Positions 10,790 through 18,689 of a stretch of DNA of 64,000 nucleotides are shown piece by piece. Location: assembly GCF_000769405.2 (NCBI RefSeq), contig NZ_CP053439.1, forward strand, positions 3,654,001-3,718,000, written 5' to 3'. This DNA is from Rhizobium brockwellii (GTDB lineage: Bacteria > Pseudomonadota > Alphaproteobacteria > Rhizobiales > Rhizobiaceae). The notes under the pieces are model-generated. The model ran no database searches. It was not told the origin of the DNA and saw only the letters and a program-made list of their open reading frames with translations. The position numbers and the translations under genes are program-made. Every line of letters begins with the position of its first letter. Position 1 is the stretch's first letter.

Positions 10790-11115
10790 AACGTCACCTC
10801 TTTATGCAACCAGAACTTTGCGTCTTCGTGATCGAAGGATTCGATGAAACCTGCGCGCTCAAGTACCTTCAGGACAGAGCCACTGGCCGGCGAAGAAAGC
10901 TTGAACGTCTTTCCCTTGGCCTTTGCTTGGCGGCGCGAGGATTCGATGAGTTGAACGAAACTCAGATCCGCTTCCGCGCCTTCGGGAATGCTGATGATGA
11001 TTGTATCATTGCTATGAAATTCATCGGTAAACTTTGAATATAGTTCGGACACGTTACGAATGCTGAGCACGTCCGGCAAATTTATAGATTCGCAATATTG
11101 GTTCTGAGTATCCAA
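10786..11115 (-). CDS. STAS-domain protein at head of che operon
   Basis: A 109-residue protein with the fold pattern of STAS domains (anti-sigma-factor-antagonist type): a central I-I-I-S-I-P strand, then A-D-L-S-F-V-Q-L-I, with S52 at the usual phospho-serine position, then a G-K-T-F-K-L-S-S strand and an L-K-V-L-E-R-A-G-F helix. I chose a TTG start at 11115 because an AGGAGG lies 5 nt upstream; the frame stays open for about 50 more codons, but that part looks unlike a STAS domain. The stop overlaps the cheY start by 4 nt. Its role is unknown. A partner-switching input to CheA or receptors is possible but is inference. Confidence 0.85.
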   Translation of the reverse strand: MDTQNQYCESINLPDVLSIRNVSELYSKFTDEFHSNDTIIISIPEGAEADLSFVQLIESSRRQAKAKGKTFKLSSPASGSVLKVLERAGFIESFDHEDAKFWLHKEVTL

Positions 11116-11128
11116 TGCAGCCTCCTGG
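11113..11128 (-). promoter_or_regulatory. Strong RBS deciding a TTG start for the STAS gene
   Basis: Read on the minus strand, AGGAGG is followed after 5 nt by TTG-GAT-ACT. No equally good site precedes the ATG codons further upstream in the same frame. This supports the TTG start. Confidence 0.7.
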
Positions 11129-11457
11129 GCCAGAGAAATACTTGATGACCTTAAAAGGACTCTCACGGCAGCGTTAATGCGGAGTAAACAGCGGTTGTAG
11201 GAAACTGCCGTATAGCGCATTCCGAGACTCCCAATTATCATCCGGGATAAGTTGTATTTTTTCCTCAAATTTTAGAAATAAATAAAGTAAAAACAGTAAG
11301 TTGAATTACACCACACGACAGTGACGCTTTCACCGGCGCGCCATCAACATCTTTCGTTAATCACAACGCTGGCGAGTCCCGTCGCGTTTACCGGACGTTT
11401 CCATCCTGCCCGTAAAAATAGAGTCGAATTGCCTGTATTTTAAGAAAAGGTATAAAG
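11116..11457. promoter_or_regulatory. 342-nt divergent intergenic region between che operon and soluble MCP-like gene
   Basis: No gene is assigned here. The stretch about 11238-11312 is clearly AT-rich against a GC-rich background, with runs of A and T, and is the natural place for the two divergent promoters. I could not find a convincing -35/-10 pair by eye. The part 11116-11268 is open in the STAS frame and could be an untranslated leader or an alternative N-terminus. Confidence 0.5.
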
Positions 11458-13200
11458 GTGGCACACGCTCTGGTATCGTCGAACGCTGTAGCCTACACGT
11501 CGGGGCGGGACATCAGCCAGACCCTGGAATCTGCTCGTAGCCAGGTGGAAGAACGTTTCCTCGAAGGCGGCACCGTGCTGCTCTCGGTGATGGATGTCCT
11601 CAACCGTCTGTTGAACTCGCTCGAGAGCGTCACCACGACGCTCGACAACAAGGAGGCAAGTGACACCAGCGCCGATCTCCGCGCCACGGTGGAGAGCCTG
11701 ATGGCGCTGCCCGTCACCGAGGAAAACCGCCAGCAGGCGCTCGTCTCGCTGGCGCATACCGGCAGGGAGTTGCGCAAGCACGTCGCCGACATGCAGGAGA
11801 CGATGCGTTATCTCAGAACCTTCGCGGTGACCGTGAAGATCACCGGTGCCGGCCTTGCCGAATTCGCCGGCTTCGCCCAGGAGATCCTGGAGCGCATCTA
11901 TTCCGGCACCGATGAGGTCAACCGTTTCGCCACGCATCTCGACAGTCTTGATAAGGAGGTCAAGCTCGCCGCCTCCTTTGGCGCCAGCGTTTCCAAGGGC
12001 TATGCCGATACCGTTCCGGCCGTCGCCGGAGCCCTGCGCGATGATGCCGCCAAGATCGCTGGACATCGCAAGGATCTCGGCGTCATCGCCCGCGAGGTCG
12101 GCGCAATTGCCCGCGCCGTTCAGAGCAAGGTCGCCTCGACGCTGTCTGCCCTGCAGATCGGCGATATCACCCGCCAGCGCATCGAGCATGTGCAGGCCAC
12201 CTTTTCGCTGCTTGAAGACTTCTTTGCCGGCGAGGATGGCGCAAGGCTCGACGCCGGCGCGCGTCAGCGCCTCCAGAACGTCATTCACCATCTGACGGCG
12301 TCGCAGATGAGCGACATGTGCGCAAATTTCCAGCGGGATTCCGAGAACGTCGTCAAGACGATCGCAAGTTTCGATCACGACATGCGGGAGATTCTCAAGC
12401 TGCGCGATCAGATGAGCGGTCAGAGTGGCGAGGCCGGCGGCAACTTCATGCGCGCGCTGGAATCCAGCGTTTCGGCGGCCCATGAAATCGTCAGGCAGGT
12501 CGATACGGCAAGCCGCCAGGCCGACCAGGTGAGCCAGTCGACGATCGGTACCGCGGCCAAACTCTCCGAAGCGATCGGCAACATCCGCGCCGTCAAGACC
12601 GACATTCACTATATGGCTTTGAATACCAACCTGCGCTGCAGCCGCCTCGGCGAGGAAGGCAGGTCGATCAACGTCGTCACCGCCGAGCTGCGCATCTTCG
12701 CCGGCAAGCTCGACGATTCCGCCGACGCCATCGTCAATGGCCTGCCGGCGCTCGAAGCCGCGGCCGGGCGCGTCGCCCCCGCCACGGATGCCGGAGCCGG
12801 CAATCTCGGAGAAAGCCTGACGTCGGCCGTCGGCAACATCCGCTCCGCAGCCAACGTGATGGAAAACGAGCTGAAGGTCCTCGCCGAGAACGGTCGCGAG
12901 GTCGCCACCAAGATCAGCCTGCTGATCGGCAAGCTCGATTTCCAGCATAATCTCGGCGAAGTCCTTGCTGGCTGCGCCGATATGCTCGAAAGCGTCGCCG
13001 GCACCGATGTCGCCGATATCTCCGATCTCGCTGAGACGATCGCGCCGCTCGACCGCAAGATCTTCAAGCACTATACGATGGTCCAGGAGCGCAGCATTCA
13101 CCGCGGCATCATTCCGGCGAGCGAGGACAGCACCCCCACTCCCGCCGAGACCGCCAAAGCCGAAAACGACGAGGATCTTTTCGCCGACGCGCTTTTCTAA
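11458..13200 (+). CDS. Soluble chemotaxis-associated protein with degenerate MCP tip and CheZ-like motif
   Basis: A 580-residue, mostly helical protein with no signal peptide or membrane segment. Two parts recall known chemotaxis proteins. Around residues 381-418 the sequence has YMALN, then GEEG, VVTAELR and FAGKL, in the same order and spacing as the receptor hairpin tip ([19 protein letters not shown] then [10 protein letters not shown]), but the acidic and Ala residues are replaced (N-L-R-C-S-R). Around residues 229-246, LSALQIGDITRQRIEHV places D236 and Q240 four apart, as in the catalytic pair of CheZ. The start is GTG at 11458 with AAAAGG seven nt upstream. It is transcribed away from the che operon. 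I do not recognise a named gene; a role in signal dephosphorylation or array modulation is inference. Confidence 0.8.
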   Translation: MAHALVSSNAVAYTSGRDISQTLESARSQVEERFLEGGTVLLSVMDVLNRLLNSLESVTTTLDNKEASDTSADLRATVESLMALPVTEENRQQALVSLAHTGRELRKHVADMQETMRYLRTFAVTVKITGAGLAEFAGFAQEILERIYSGTDEVNRFATHLDSLDKEVKLAASFGASVSKGYADTVPAVAGALRDDAAKIAGHRKDLGVIAREVGAIARAVQSKVASTLSALQIGDITRQRIEHVQATFSLLEDFFAGEDGARLDAGARQRLQNVIHHLTASQMSDMCANFQRDSENVVKTIASFDHDMREILKLRDQMSGQSGEAGGNFMRALESSVSAAHEIVRQVDTASRQADQVSQSTIGTAAKLSEAIGNIRAVKTDIHYMALNTNLRCSRLGEEGRSINVVTAELRIFAGKLDDSADAIVNGLPALEAAAGRVAPATDAGAGNLGESLTSAVGNIRSAANVMENELKVLAENGREVATKISLLIGKLDFQHNLGEVLAGCADMLESVAGTDVADISDLAETIAPLDRKIFKHYTMVQERSIHRGIIPASEDSTPTPAETAKAENDEDLFADALF

Positions 13201-13215
13201 ATTAGAATACGGCCG

Positions 13216-14298
13216 CTATCGCCGTCGGAACTTGTTGGCGGCATCGATCGCCGCCTTCTGCTGATTGTCCTCGATGCCGAGATAGAAATCCTCGAGCGCC
13301 GGATCGGAGAGCCCGGCCCGGCGCGACAGCACGTACCACTTCGCCGCCTCGATCGGATTGGGCGCCGTGCCGATCGCGTTGATATAGAGATGGGCGAGCT
13401 TGTTCTGCGCGGCGACATTTCCGCCATTGGCGGCAAGTTTCAGCCATTCGAAGCCCTTGACGTAATCCTTCGGCCCGCCGACGCCGTTGACGAGCCAAAT
13501 GCCGAGATCGAGCTGGGCCGTGTCGAAGCCGGCGCGCGCCGCGCGTGCCATCCACTCGCGGGCGAGCTTTGTCTTTTCCTCCGGCAGGTCCTTCAGCGTC
13601 GCATAGATCTGCGCCACGGCATATTGCGAATCGGCAATGCCCTGCTCGGCCGATTTCTCGTAGAACGGCAGCGCCAGCTTCAGTCCCTTCTCGCCGGGAT
13701 TGTCGGCGACGAGAAGCTGCGCCCAGTTGAATTCCGCCGAAGGATTACCGGCCTCGGCCGCCTTGCGCATATAGTCGTCGGCCTTGACCTTGTCACGCGG
13801 CACGCCCTCGCCTTCCATCAGGATCAGCGCATATTTGAACATCGCCGCCCCGTCGCCGCCTTCGGCCGCCTTGCCGTACCAGAAGGCGGCGTTCTTCACG
13901 TCCTTCTTGACGCCGAGGCCCTGCGAGAGGATTTCGCCGATCAGCGTCTGCGCTGCCGGATCGCCGAGCTGGGCGCGCGGCAGCGCCTTGTCCATCGCCG
14001 TCAGGTAATAGCCGCGCTGGAAGGCGCCGTAAGCCTCGTCGATCGGCCCGGTGTAATCCTTCTCCGGCGGCAGGTCCGGCAGCTTCGCGCCCATGCGGTC
14101 GAACACGCCGACGCCATCGGAGGGCTGCACGCCCGGGCTGGAAGTCCGGTCGGTGCGGAAGGTCGAAGCCGGAGCGGTGCCTGGCTGGCTGATGACGCTG
14201 TCCGGCGCCTGCGCCAAGGCGACATTCGGCCCGGCCGCAACGAGGGCTGCCACACTGGCAAAGATATATTTCAAAAGGCGGGCGGGCGGGATCGGCAT
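13216..14298 (-). CDS. Exported Sel1-repeat (TPR-like) protein
   Basis: A 360-residue protein with a signal peptide (M-P-I-P-P-A-R-L-L-K, then a hydrophobic stretch to A-L-A-Q), so it is probably periplasmic. From about residue 80 it holds at least six Sel1 repeats, with the alternating A-x-x-x-Y-x-x-A-A-E-x-G-x-x-x-A pattern, for example AAFWYGKAAEGGDGAAMFKY. Sel1 proteins are protein-protein scaffolds in signalling or envelope processes. The start at 14298 gives a clean signal peptide; an upstream in-frame extension overlaps the ThiE-like gene. It lies 10 nt after the ThiE-like gene in the same direction, and its 3' end converges on the chemotaxis-associated gene. Confidence 0.85.
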   Translation of the reverse strand: MPIPPARLLKYIFASVAALVAAGPNVALAQAPDSVISQPGTAPASTFRTDRTSSPGVQPSDGVGVFDRMGAKLPDLPPEKDYTGPIDEAYGAFQRGYYLTAMDKALPRAQLGDPAAQTLIGEILSQGLGVKKDVKNAAFWYGKAAEGGDGAAMFKYALILMEGEGVPRDKVKADDYMRKAAEAGNPSAEFNWAQLLVADNPGEKGLKLALPFYEKSAEQGIADSQYAVAQIYATLKDLPEEKTKLAREWMARAARAGFDTAQLDLGIWLVNGVGGPKDYVKGFEWLKLAANGGNVAAQNKLAHLYINAIGTAPNPIEAAKWYVLSRRAGLSDPALEDFYLGIEDNQQKAAIDAANKFRRR

Positions 14299-14308
14299 GA
14301 GCGCGATA

Positions 14309-14962
14309 TCAATCCTCAAACCGTGGCGCTTTTTCGTCAAGCAACGCATTGATTTCGGCAACGACAGACGGCGCCCGGGCGGGATCGCCGAAGATCGCCA
14401 GCCGCAGCGCCACGAACTCCGCTCCGGTTTCGGCGACGGCGAGCGCCGAGGCCGGATCGGTGCCGCCCATGACGATGCAGGGGATCTCGATCATCGAGGC
14501 CCACCATTCGCCGAGCGCCAGGTTCTTCGGGTGCGCCTCCGGCTTGATGTCGCCGTCGAGCTTGCCGAAGAAAATATAGTCCGGCCTGACTTCGCCGATC
14601 TCCAGCGCATGGTGTCGGTCGGCCGCGTTGCCGCCGCCGATGATCAGCTTCGGCGCGTGTTTGTCGATCGCTTCCGAAAGCGCCTCGGCATTGCTGGAAA
14701 GATGCAGGCCGTCAGCCTTCGCCCGGCCTGCGACACGGCTGTCGCCTGATATCAGCGCGGCGGCGCCAGCGTGCTGGATCAACGGTACCAGCTTTTCGGC
14801 ATGTTTCTGGAAGGTGCCGTCGTCGAGCCCGTATTGCGGCACGATCACCGAGGCGACATCGCCGCCCTTCAGCGCGTCGGCGACGATCTTTGCCTGTTCA
14901 TCGGCATCGGCGATATCGGGCACGATGAGCACAAGGCGGCAGCGATTTTCCGGTTCGGTCAT
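14309..14962 (-). CDS. ThiE-like (thiamine phosphate synthase superfamily) protein
   Basis: A 217-residue TIM-barrel protein resembling thiamine phosphate synthase, which joins the pyrimidine and thiazole halves of thiamine. The DGLHLSS strand and the GG-T-D-P-A-S-A region fit the family. Parts of the usual active site look altered: the substrate-binding Q-x-R-x-K segment is replaced by a stretch around IVPQYGLDD, and the usual T-x-T-K loop reads FFGKLDGD. It may therefore be a paralogue with another or lost activity, so I give no gene symbol. It is the upstream gene of a two-gene unit with the Sel1 protein; no other thiamine genes are nearby. Confidence 0.8.
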   Translation of the reverse strand: MTEPENRCRLVLIVPDIADADEQAKIVADALKGGDVASVIVPQYGLDDGTFQKHAEKLVPLIQHAGAAALISGDSRVAGRAKADGLHLSSNAEALSEAIDKHAPKLIIGGGNAADRHHALEIGEVRPDYIFFGKLDGDIKPEAHPKNLALGEWWASMIEIPCIVMGGTDPASALAVAETGAEFVALRLAIFGDPARAPSVVAEINALLDEKAPRFED

Positions 14963-15069
14963 CAGGTCTTTCCGTTTCCTGCAAATTCCCCTTCCAAATG
15001 AGGGATCCGCACTCGTTTTGTGTGAGTAGTTCCGTTAGACGAGACTGGCAAGAGGAGAGCGTCGAAAGC

Positions 15070-15834
15070 ATGCCGCAGGATTTGTCATTCTACTACGCCG
15101 CCGTGCCCGCCGTTCTGCTGGTGGGCCTCGCAAAGGGCGGCATGGGCGACGCTTTGTCGCTGATCGGCCTGCCCTTCCTCGCCCTCGTCGTTTCGCCGGT
15201 CGAGGCAGCCGCCATCCTGCTGCCGATCCTGGTCTTCATGGACATGATCTCGCTCGTCATCTGGCGCAAACATGGCGACTGGGCGACGCTGAAAATCATG
15301 CTGCCGGGTGCGATCTTCGGTATCGCCCTGGGCTGGGCGACCTCGGCGCTGGTTCCGGGCAACATGCTGCGCATCGTCATCGGCGCGGTGACCATCCTCT
15401 TTTGCCTGCGCTATTTCTGGAACAGTTTCGGCCCGGGCGCCAGCAAGGTGATCCCGCCGCGCGGTCAGCGGCCGGTGGCCGCCAGCCTCTGGGGCACATT
15501 TTCCGGTTATGGCAGCTTCGTCGCCCATGCCGGCGGTGCGCCCTTCCAGATCTATGCCCTGCCGCTCAAATTGCAGCCACGCGAATATACCGGCACCAGC
15601 GTGCGCTTCTTCGCGATCCTCAACGCCATCAAGCTGATCCCCTATTTCGCGCTCGGCCAACTCGACACCCAGAACCTTGCGACCTCCGCGACGCTTCTGC
15701 CCTTTGCCCCGCTCGCCACCATCGCCGGCGCCTGGTGTGTGCGCCGCATGAAGCCACAGATCTTCTATCCCTTCATGTATGCGATGGCGCTGATCGCCGC
15801 CTTTCTGATCGTACGCGAGGGCCTCGGCTGGTAG
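15070..15834 (+). CDS. TSUP-family (TauE/SafE) membrane exporter
   Basis: A 254-residue inner-membrane protein with about seven or eight hydrophobic segments in the TauE/SafE pattern: an N-terminal half with GLAKGGMGDALSLIGLPFL and a second half with GSFVAHAGGAPFQIYALPLKL. The family moves sulfite, sulfoacetate or other small organic anions across the membrane; the substrate here is unknown. I prefer the ATG at 15070, which begins M-P-Q-D-L-S and is preceded by GAGGAG, over a start 24 codons upstream. It is transcribed alone, and a palindromic repeat follows its stop. Confidence 0.85.
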   Translation: MPQDLSFYYAAVPAVLLVGLAKGGMGDALSLIGLPFLALVVSPVEAAAILLPILVFMDMISLVIWRKHGDWATLKIMLPGAIFGIALGWATSALVPGNMLRIVIGAVTILFCLRYFWNSFGPGASKVIPPRGQRPVAASLWGTFSGYGSFVAHAGGAPFQIYALPLKLQPREYTGTSVRFFAILNAIKLIPYFALGQLDTQNLATSATLLPFAPLATIAGAWCVRRMKPQIFYPFMYAMALIAAFLIVREGLGW

Positions 15835-15843
15835 AAACCGCTG

Positions 15844-15892
15844 ACGCATGTCGCGCAAAACTGTGCAGCGGTTTTGCGCTAACGACATGCGT
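15844..15892. repeat. Palindromic repeat, family 1 (nested inverted repeat)
   Basis: Outer arms ACGCATGTCG (15844-15853) and CGACATGCGT (15883-15892) are perfect inverse complements. Inner arms CGCAAAAC (15854-15861) and GTTTTGCG (15871-15878) form a second palindrome. A related copy lies at 22644-22692. It is followed by an A-rich stretch with further imperfect symmetry up to about 15950. Confidence 0.85.
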
Positions 15893-16015
15893 AAAAACAA
15901 AGACCTAAAGCACGACGAGCGAATCTGAAGGATCGCGACGCGCTTTGGAAATCACGGCACGCTGCAATGCACAATTTCCTTGCTGACGCGGCCGGTTTGA
16001 CGTAGCGTTCCCGCC

Positions 16016-16276
16016 ATGTCGAACACGGACCCTTTCTCTGCGATTGCCGATCCGAACCGGCGGTTTCTGCTGGAGGAATTGCGTCGCGCGCCACGGACGG
16101 TCAATGAGCTCGCCGAAGGCCTGCCGATCAGCCGTCCTGCTGTGTCGCAGCACCTGAAGGCGCTTCTCGACAGCAATCTCGTCTCCGTGACCTCGGAAGG
16201 TACAAAACGCATCTACGCGGTCAACAACCGCGGCTTCGACAAGCTCAATTTATGGCTGGATCAGTTCTGGGCCTGA
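16016..16276 (+). CDS. Small ArsR-family winged-helix regulator
   Basis: An 86-residue DNA-binding protein of the ArsR family. It begins with the typical F-S-A-I-A-D-P-N-R-R-F-L-L-E-E-L pattern, followed by the helix-turn-helix (RPAVSQHLKALLDSNLV) and a wing ending in RIYAVN. No metal-binding cysteines are present, so it is likely of the metal-independent subgroup that often controls a neighbouring SRPBCC or membrane gene. No such partner is adjacent here. It is shorter than most relatives, but the domain itself is complete. Confidence 0.88.
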   Translation: MSNTDPFSAIADPNRRFLLEELRRAPRTVNELAEGLPISRPAVSQHLKALLDSNLVSVTSEGTKRIYAVNNRGFDKLNLWLDQFWA

Positions 16277-16345
16277 TGCATGTTCTCATGCGATCTGTGA
16301 ATACGCTGTGAATCATAAGACCGCGATGTGAGACGTGGCGGACCC

Positions 16346-16385
16346 AAAAGCGCCAGCCACGATGCCGGATGCATCGGGCTGGCGC
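16346..16385 (-). terminator. Rho-independent terminator of minus-strand YdcH gene
   Basis: Arms GCGCCAGCC (16350-16358) and GGCTGGCGC (16377-16385), extended inside by CGATG and CATCG, give a 14-bp stem interrupted by one unpaired base. On the minus strand it is followed by TTTT. It lies about 100 nt after the stop of the gene at 16483-16656. Confidence 0.8.
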
Positions 16386-16482
16386 AAATCTGGTGTCAAA
16401 TCACCGGTTCTTGCTGATTTTTGGTGGAATGGATGGATTTACCTTGTTGCGCAAGATGATCGTCCGGCGACCCTTGGGAAGA

Positions 16483-16656
16483 TTAGTGGACGGATGACTT
16501 AAGACGCTGAATCTCGTCCTTGATGCGCAACTTGCGACGCTTGCAATCGGCAAGTGCCGTATCGGAAATAGAGGGAGATGTTCTGAGCGCGTGCAACTCC
16601 TCCTCGAGAGCAACGTGCTTTTTCTGGAGTGACTCAAGATGAGCTTGAACAGTCAT
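16483..16656 (-). CDS. YdcH-family (DUF465) small coiled-coil protein, minus-strand copy
   Basis: A 57-residue protein, M-T-V-Q-A-H-L-E-S-L then K-K-H-V-A-L-E-E-E-L, with C-K-R-R-K-L-R-I-K-D-E-I-Q-R-L near the end. This matches the DUF465/YdcH family of short helical proteins of unknown function, whose mark is the K-x-x-K-L-x-x-K-D-x-I-x-R-L end. GGAAGG sits upstream of the ATG. A second family member starts 228 nt away on the opposite strand. Small size and high helical charge suggest a coiled coil. Its role is not known. Confidence 0.85.
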   Translation of the reverse strand: MTVQAHLESLQKKHVALEEELHALRTSPSISDTALADCKRRKLRIKDEIQRLKSSVH

Positions 16657-16884
16657 ATGACCCTTCCTTCCTCTTACCCTCCCCGGCCAACATCGTCGGG
16701 GATCAAGGTGTCAACGGGCGGGACTGTGACACATTTTTGAAGGCTTGTCGAAGGCCAAAAGATGAAGACTGGATGGCAATTTCATGATCAAGACTAACTA
16801 GCCGTTACCTGTATTTGATGATAGGAGCTTGCGGAAATCATCGGCAGATCGGACAAGGTCCAGGGACGATAACGGGGAATGTAT

Positions 16885-17088
16885 ATGGCCGATCAGGAAC
16901 AGGCGGAAATCAGGCTCATAGTGGCGCGGCTGCGCCAGGAGCACGAGGATTTCGACGCCGCGATCAACGCCATGATCCAGACCGGATGCGACGCTCTGCG
17001 GATCCAGCGCATGAAAAAGAAGAAGCTCGTCATCAAGGACAGGCTCTCCAGGCTGGAAGATCAGATCATCCCTGACATCATCGCCTGA
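16885..17088 (+). CDS. YdcH-family (DUF465) small protein, purE-proximal copy
   Basis: A 67-residue protein with the family ending RMKKKKLVIKDRLSRLEDQI. I choose the ATG at 16885 because GGGGA lies six nt upstream; the ATG two codons earlier is too close to it. The gene lies 18 nt before purE and probably shares its transcript. A link to purine synthesis is suggested only by this position. Its paralogue at 16483-16656 runs divergently. Confidence 0.85.
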   Translation: MADQEQAEIRLIVARLRQEHEDFDAAINAMIQTGCDALRIQRMKKKKLVIKDRLSRLEDQIIPDIIA

Positions 17089-17106
17089 GAGGGAATAGCA
17101 GCAACG

Positions 17107-17601
17107 ATGACAGACAGACCACCCGTCGCCATCATCATGGGCAGCCAGTCAGACTGGGAGACCATGAAAAACGCCGCCGACACGCTGGAGGCGCTGGAAA
17201 TTCCCTATGACGCGCGCATCATTTCGGCGCACCGTACAGTCGACCGGCTGGTCAATTTCGCCAAGGGCGCACGCGCGGAGGGCTTCAAGGTCATCATCGC
17301 CGGCGCCGGCGGCGCTGCCCACCTGCCGGGCATGACCGCCTCGCTGACACCGCTGCCGGTTTTCGGCGTGCCGGTCCAGTCGAAAGCCCTGTCCGGCCAG
17401 GATAGCCTCCTTTCCATCGTACAGATGCCGGCCGGTATTCCGGTCGGCACGCTCGCCATCGGCAAGGCTGGTGCGGTCAACGCCGCCCTTCTCGCTGCCG
17501 CCGTACTTGCCCTTTCCGACGAAGAAATTGCCGACCGGCTCGACGAATGGCGCGAGCGCCAGAGTGCTGCCGTCGCCGAATACCCGATGGACGACCTATG
17601 A
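17107..17601 (+). CDS. purE: N5-carboxyaminoimidazole ribonucleotide mutase PurE
   Basis: PurE converts N5-CAIR to CAIR in de novo purine synthesis, acting after PurK. The 164-residue protein has the full signature: [11 protein letters not shown] near the N-terminus, ISAHRT at about 38-43, and [11 protein letters not shown] at about 72-82. Length is normal for class I PurE. Its stop overlaps the purK start (ATGA), so the two enzymes are translationally coupled. Confidence 0.98.
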   Translation: MTDRPPVAIIMGSQSDWETMKNAADTLEALEIPYDARIISAHRTVDRLVNFAKGARAEGFKVIIAGAGGAAHLPGMTASLTPLPVFGVPVQSKALSGQDSLLSIVQMPAGIPVGTLAIGKAGAVNAALLAAAVLALSDEEIADRLDEWRERQSAAVAEYPMDDL

Positions 17602-18674
17602 CGGCAACAACGATCGGCATTATCGGCGGCGGCCAGCTCGGCCGCATGCTGGCGATTGCCGCCGCTAGGTTGAATTTTCGCACTGTCATCCTCGAGCCGC
17701 AGGCGGACTGCCCGGCCGCCCAGCTCGCCAACCGGCAGATTACCGCTGCCTATGACGACCCGGCGGCACTCGCCGAACTCGCCGATATCTGCGACGTCGT
17801 CACCTACGAATTCGAAAACGTGCCCGTCGCAGCCGCCGAAAAGCTCTCGGCGAGCGTGTCGGTCTATCCGCCGCCGAAGGCGCTGGAAGCCGCCCAGGAC
17901 CGCCTCGTCGAAAAGCGCTTTCTCAATGGTTGCGGCATATCAACCGCCCGTTTCCACGCAATCGACAGCCAGGCCGATCTCGAGACGGCACTGAAGGATT
18001 TCGGCGGCCAGGGCGTGCTGAAGACCCGCCGTCTCGGTTATGACGGCAAGGGCCAGAAGGTTTTCCGTTCGGACGCCGACAGCCCGGATGGCGCCTATGC
18101 CGCACTTGGCGGCGTGCCGCTCATCCTCGAAAGCTTCGTCGCTTTCGAGCGCGAGGTCTCGATCATCGCCGCCCGCGCCACCGACGGGACGGTCGTCTGC
18201 TTCGATCCCGCCGAGAATGTCCACCGCAACGGCATCCTCCACACCTCGACGGTTCCCGCCACGATCTCGGCGCCGACGGCGGACGCCGCGCGGCAATCGG
18301 CCGAGAAAATTCTCGCCGCCTTGAACTACGTCGGCGTCATCGGCATCGAATTCTTCGTGCTTGCCGATGGCGGCCTGATCGCCAACGAGATGGCGCCGCG
18401 TGTCCACAACTCAGGTCACTGGACGGAAGCCGCCTGCGCCGTCAGCCAGTTCGAGCAGCATATCCGCGCCGTCGCCGGCCTGCCGCTTGGCAGTGCCGAG
18501 CGTCATTCCGACTGCGTCATGCAGAACCTGATCGGCGACGATATCCTTGCGGTTCCCGACTGGCTGCGGCGCCCCGATACGCTGGTTCATCTCTATGGCA
18601 AGACCGAGTGGCGCCCCGGCCGCAAGATGGGCCATGTCACCACCTTGACGCCGAAATCGTCGGTTTTGGCCTGA
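17598..18674 (+). CDS. purK: N5-carboxyaminoimidazole ribonucleotide synthase PurK
   Basis: PurK uses ATP and bicarbonate to carboxylate AIR to N5-CAIR. The 358-residue protein is an ATP-grasp enzyme: [14 protein letters not shown] at the N-terminus, YEFENVP about residue 75, [13 protein letters not shown] in the ATP-grasp core, and [14 protein letters not shown] near 265-280. The start is the ATG that overlaps the purE stop. A structured region follows the stop. Confidence 0.98.
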   Translation: MTATTIGIIGGGQLGRMLAIAAARLNFRTVILEPQADCPAAQLANRQITAAYDDPAALAELADICDVVTYEFENVPVAAAEKLSASVSVYPPPKALEAAQDRLVEKRFLNGCGISTARFHAIDSQADLETALKDFGGQGVLKTRRLGYDGKGQKVFRSDADSPDGAYAALGGVPLILESFVAFEREVSIIAARATDGTVVCFDPAENVHRNGILHTSTVPATISAPTADAARQSAEKILAALNYVGVIGIEFFVLADGGLIANEMAPRVHNSGHWTEAACAVSQFEQHIRAVAGLPLGSAERHSDCVMQNLIGDDILAVPDWLRRPDTLVHLYGKTEWRPGRKMGHVTTLTPKSSVLA

Positions 18675-18689
18675 GAAAACACCCGCGCA

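Noticed and set aside
11440..13101. Long minus-strand open frame opposite the chemotaxis-associated gene (553 codons)
   Set aside because: It is a codon-bias shadow: high GC at third positions leaves the opposite strand open. The plus-strand product has chemotaxis-like motifs while this one has repetitive Gly/Asp/His composition and no domain.
16401..16637. Minus-strand 78-codon frame overlapping the YdcH gene
   Set aside because: Another frame in the same place encodes a clear DUF465 protein with a ribosome-binding site and terminator; this one has no family match.
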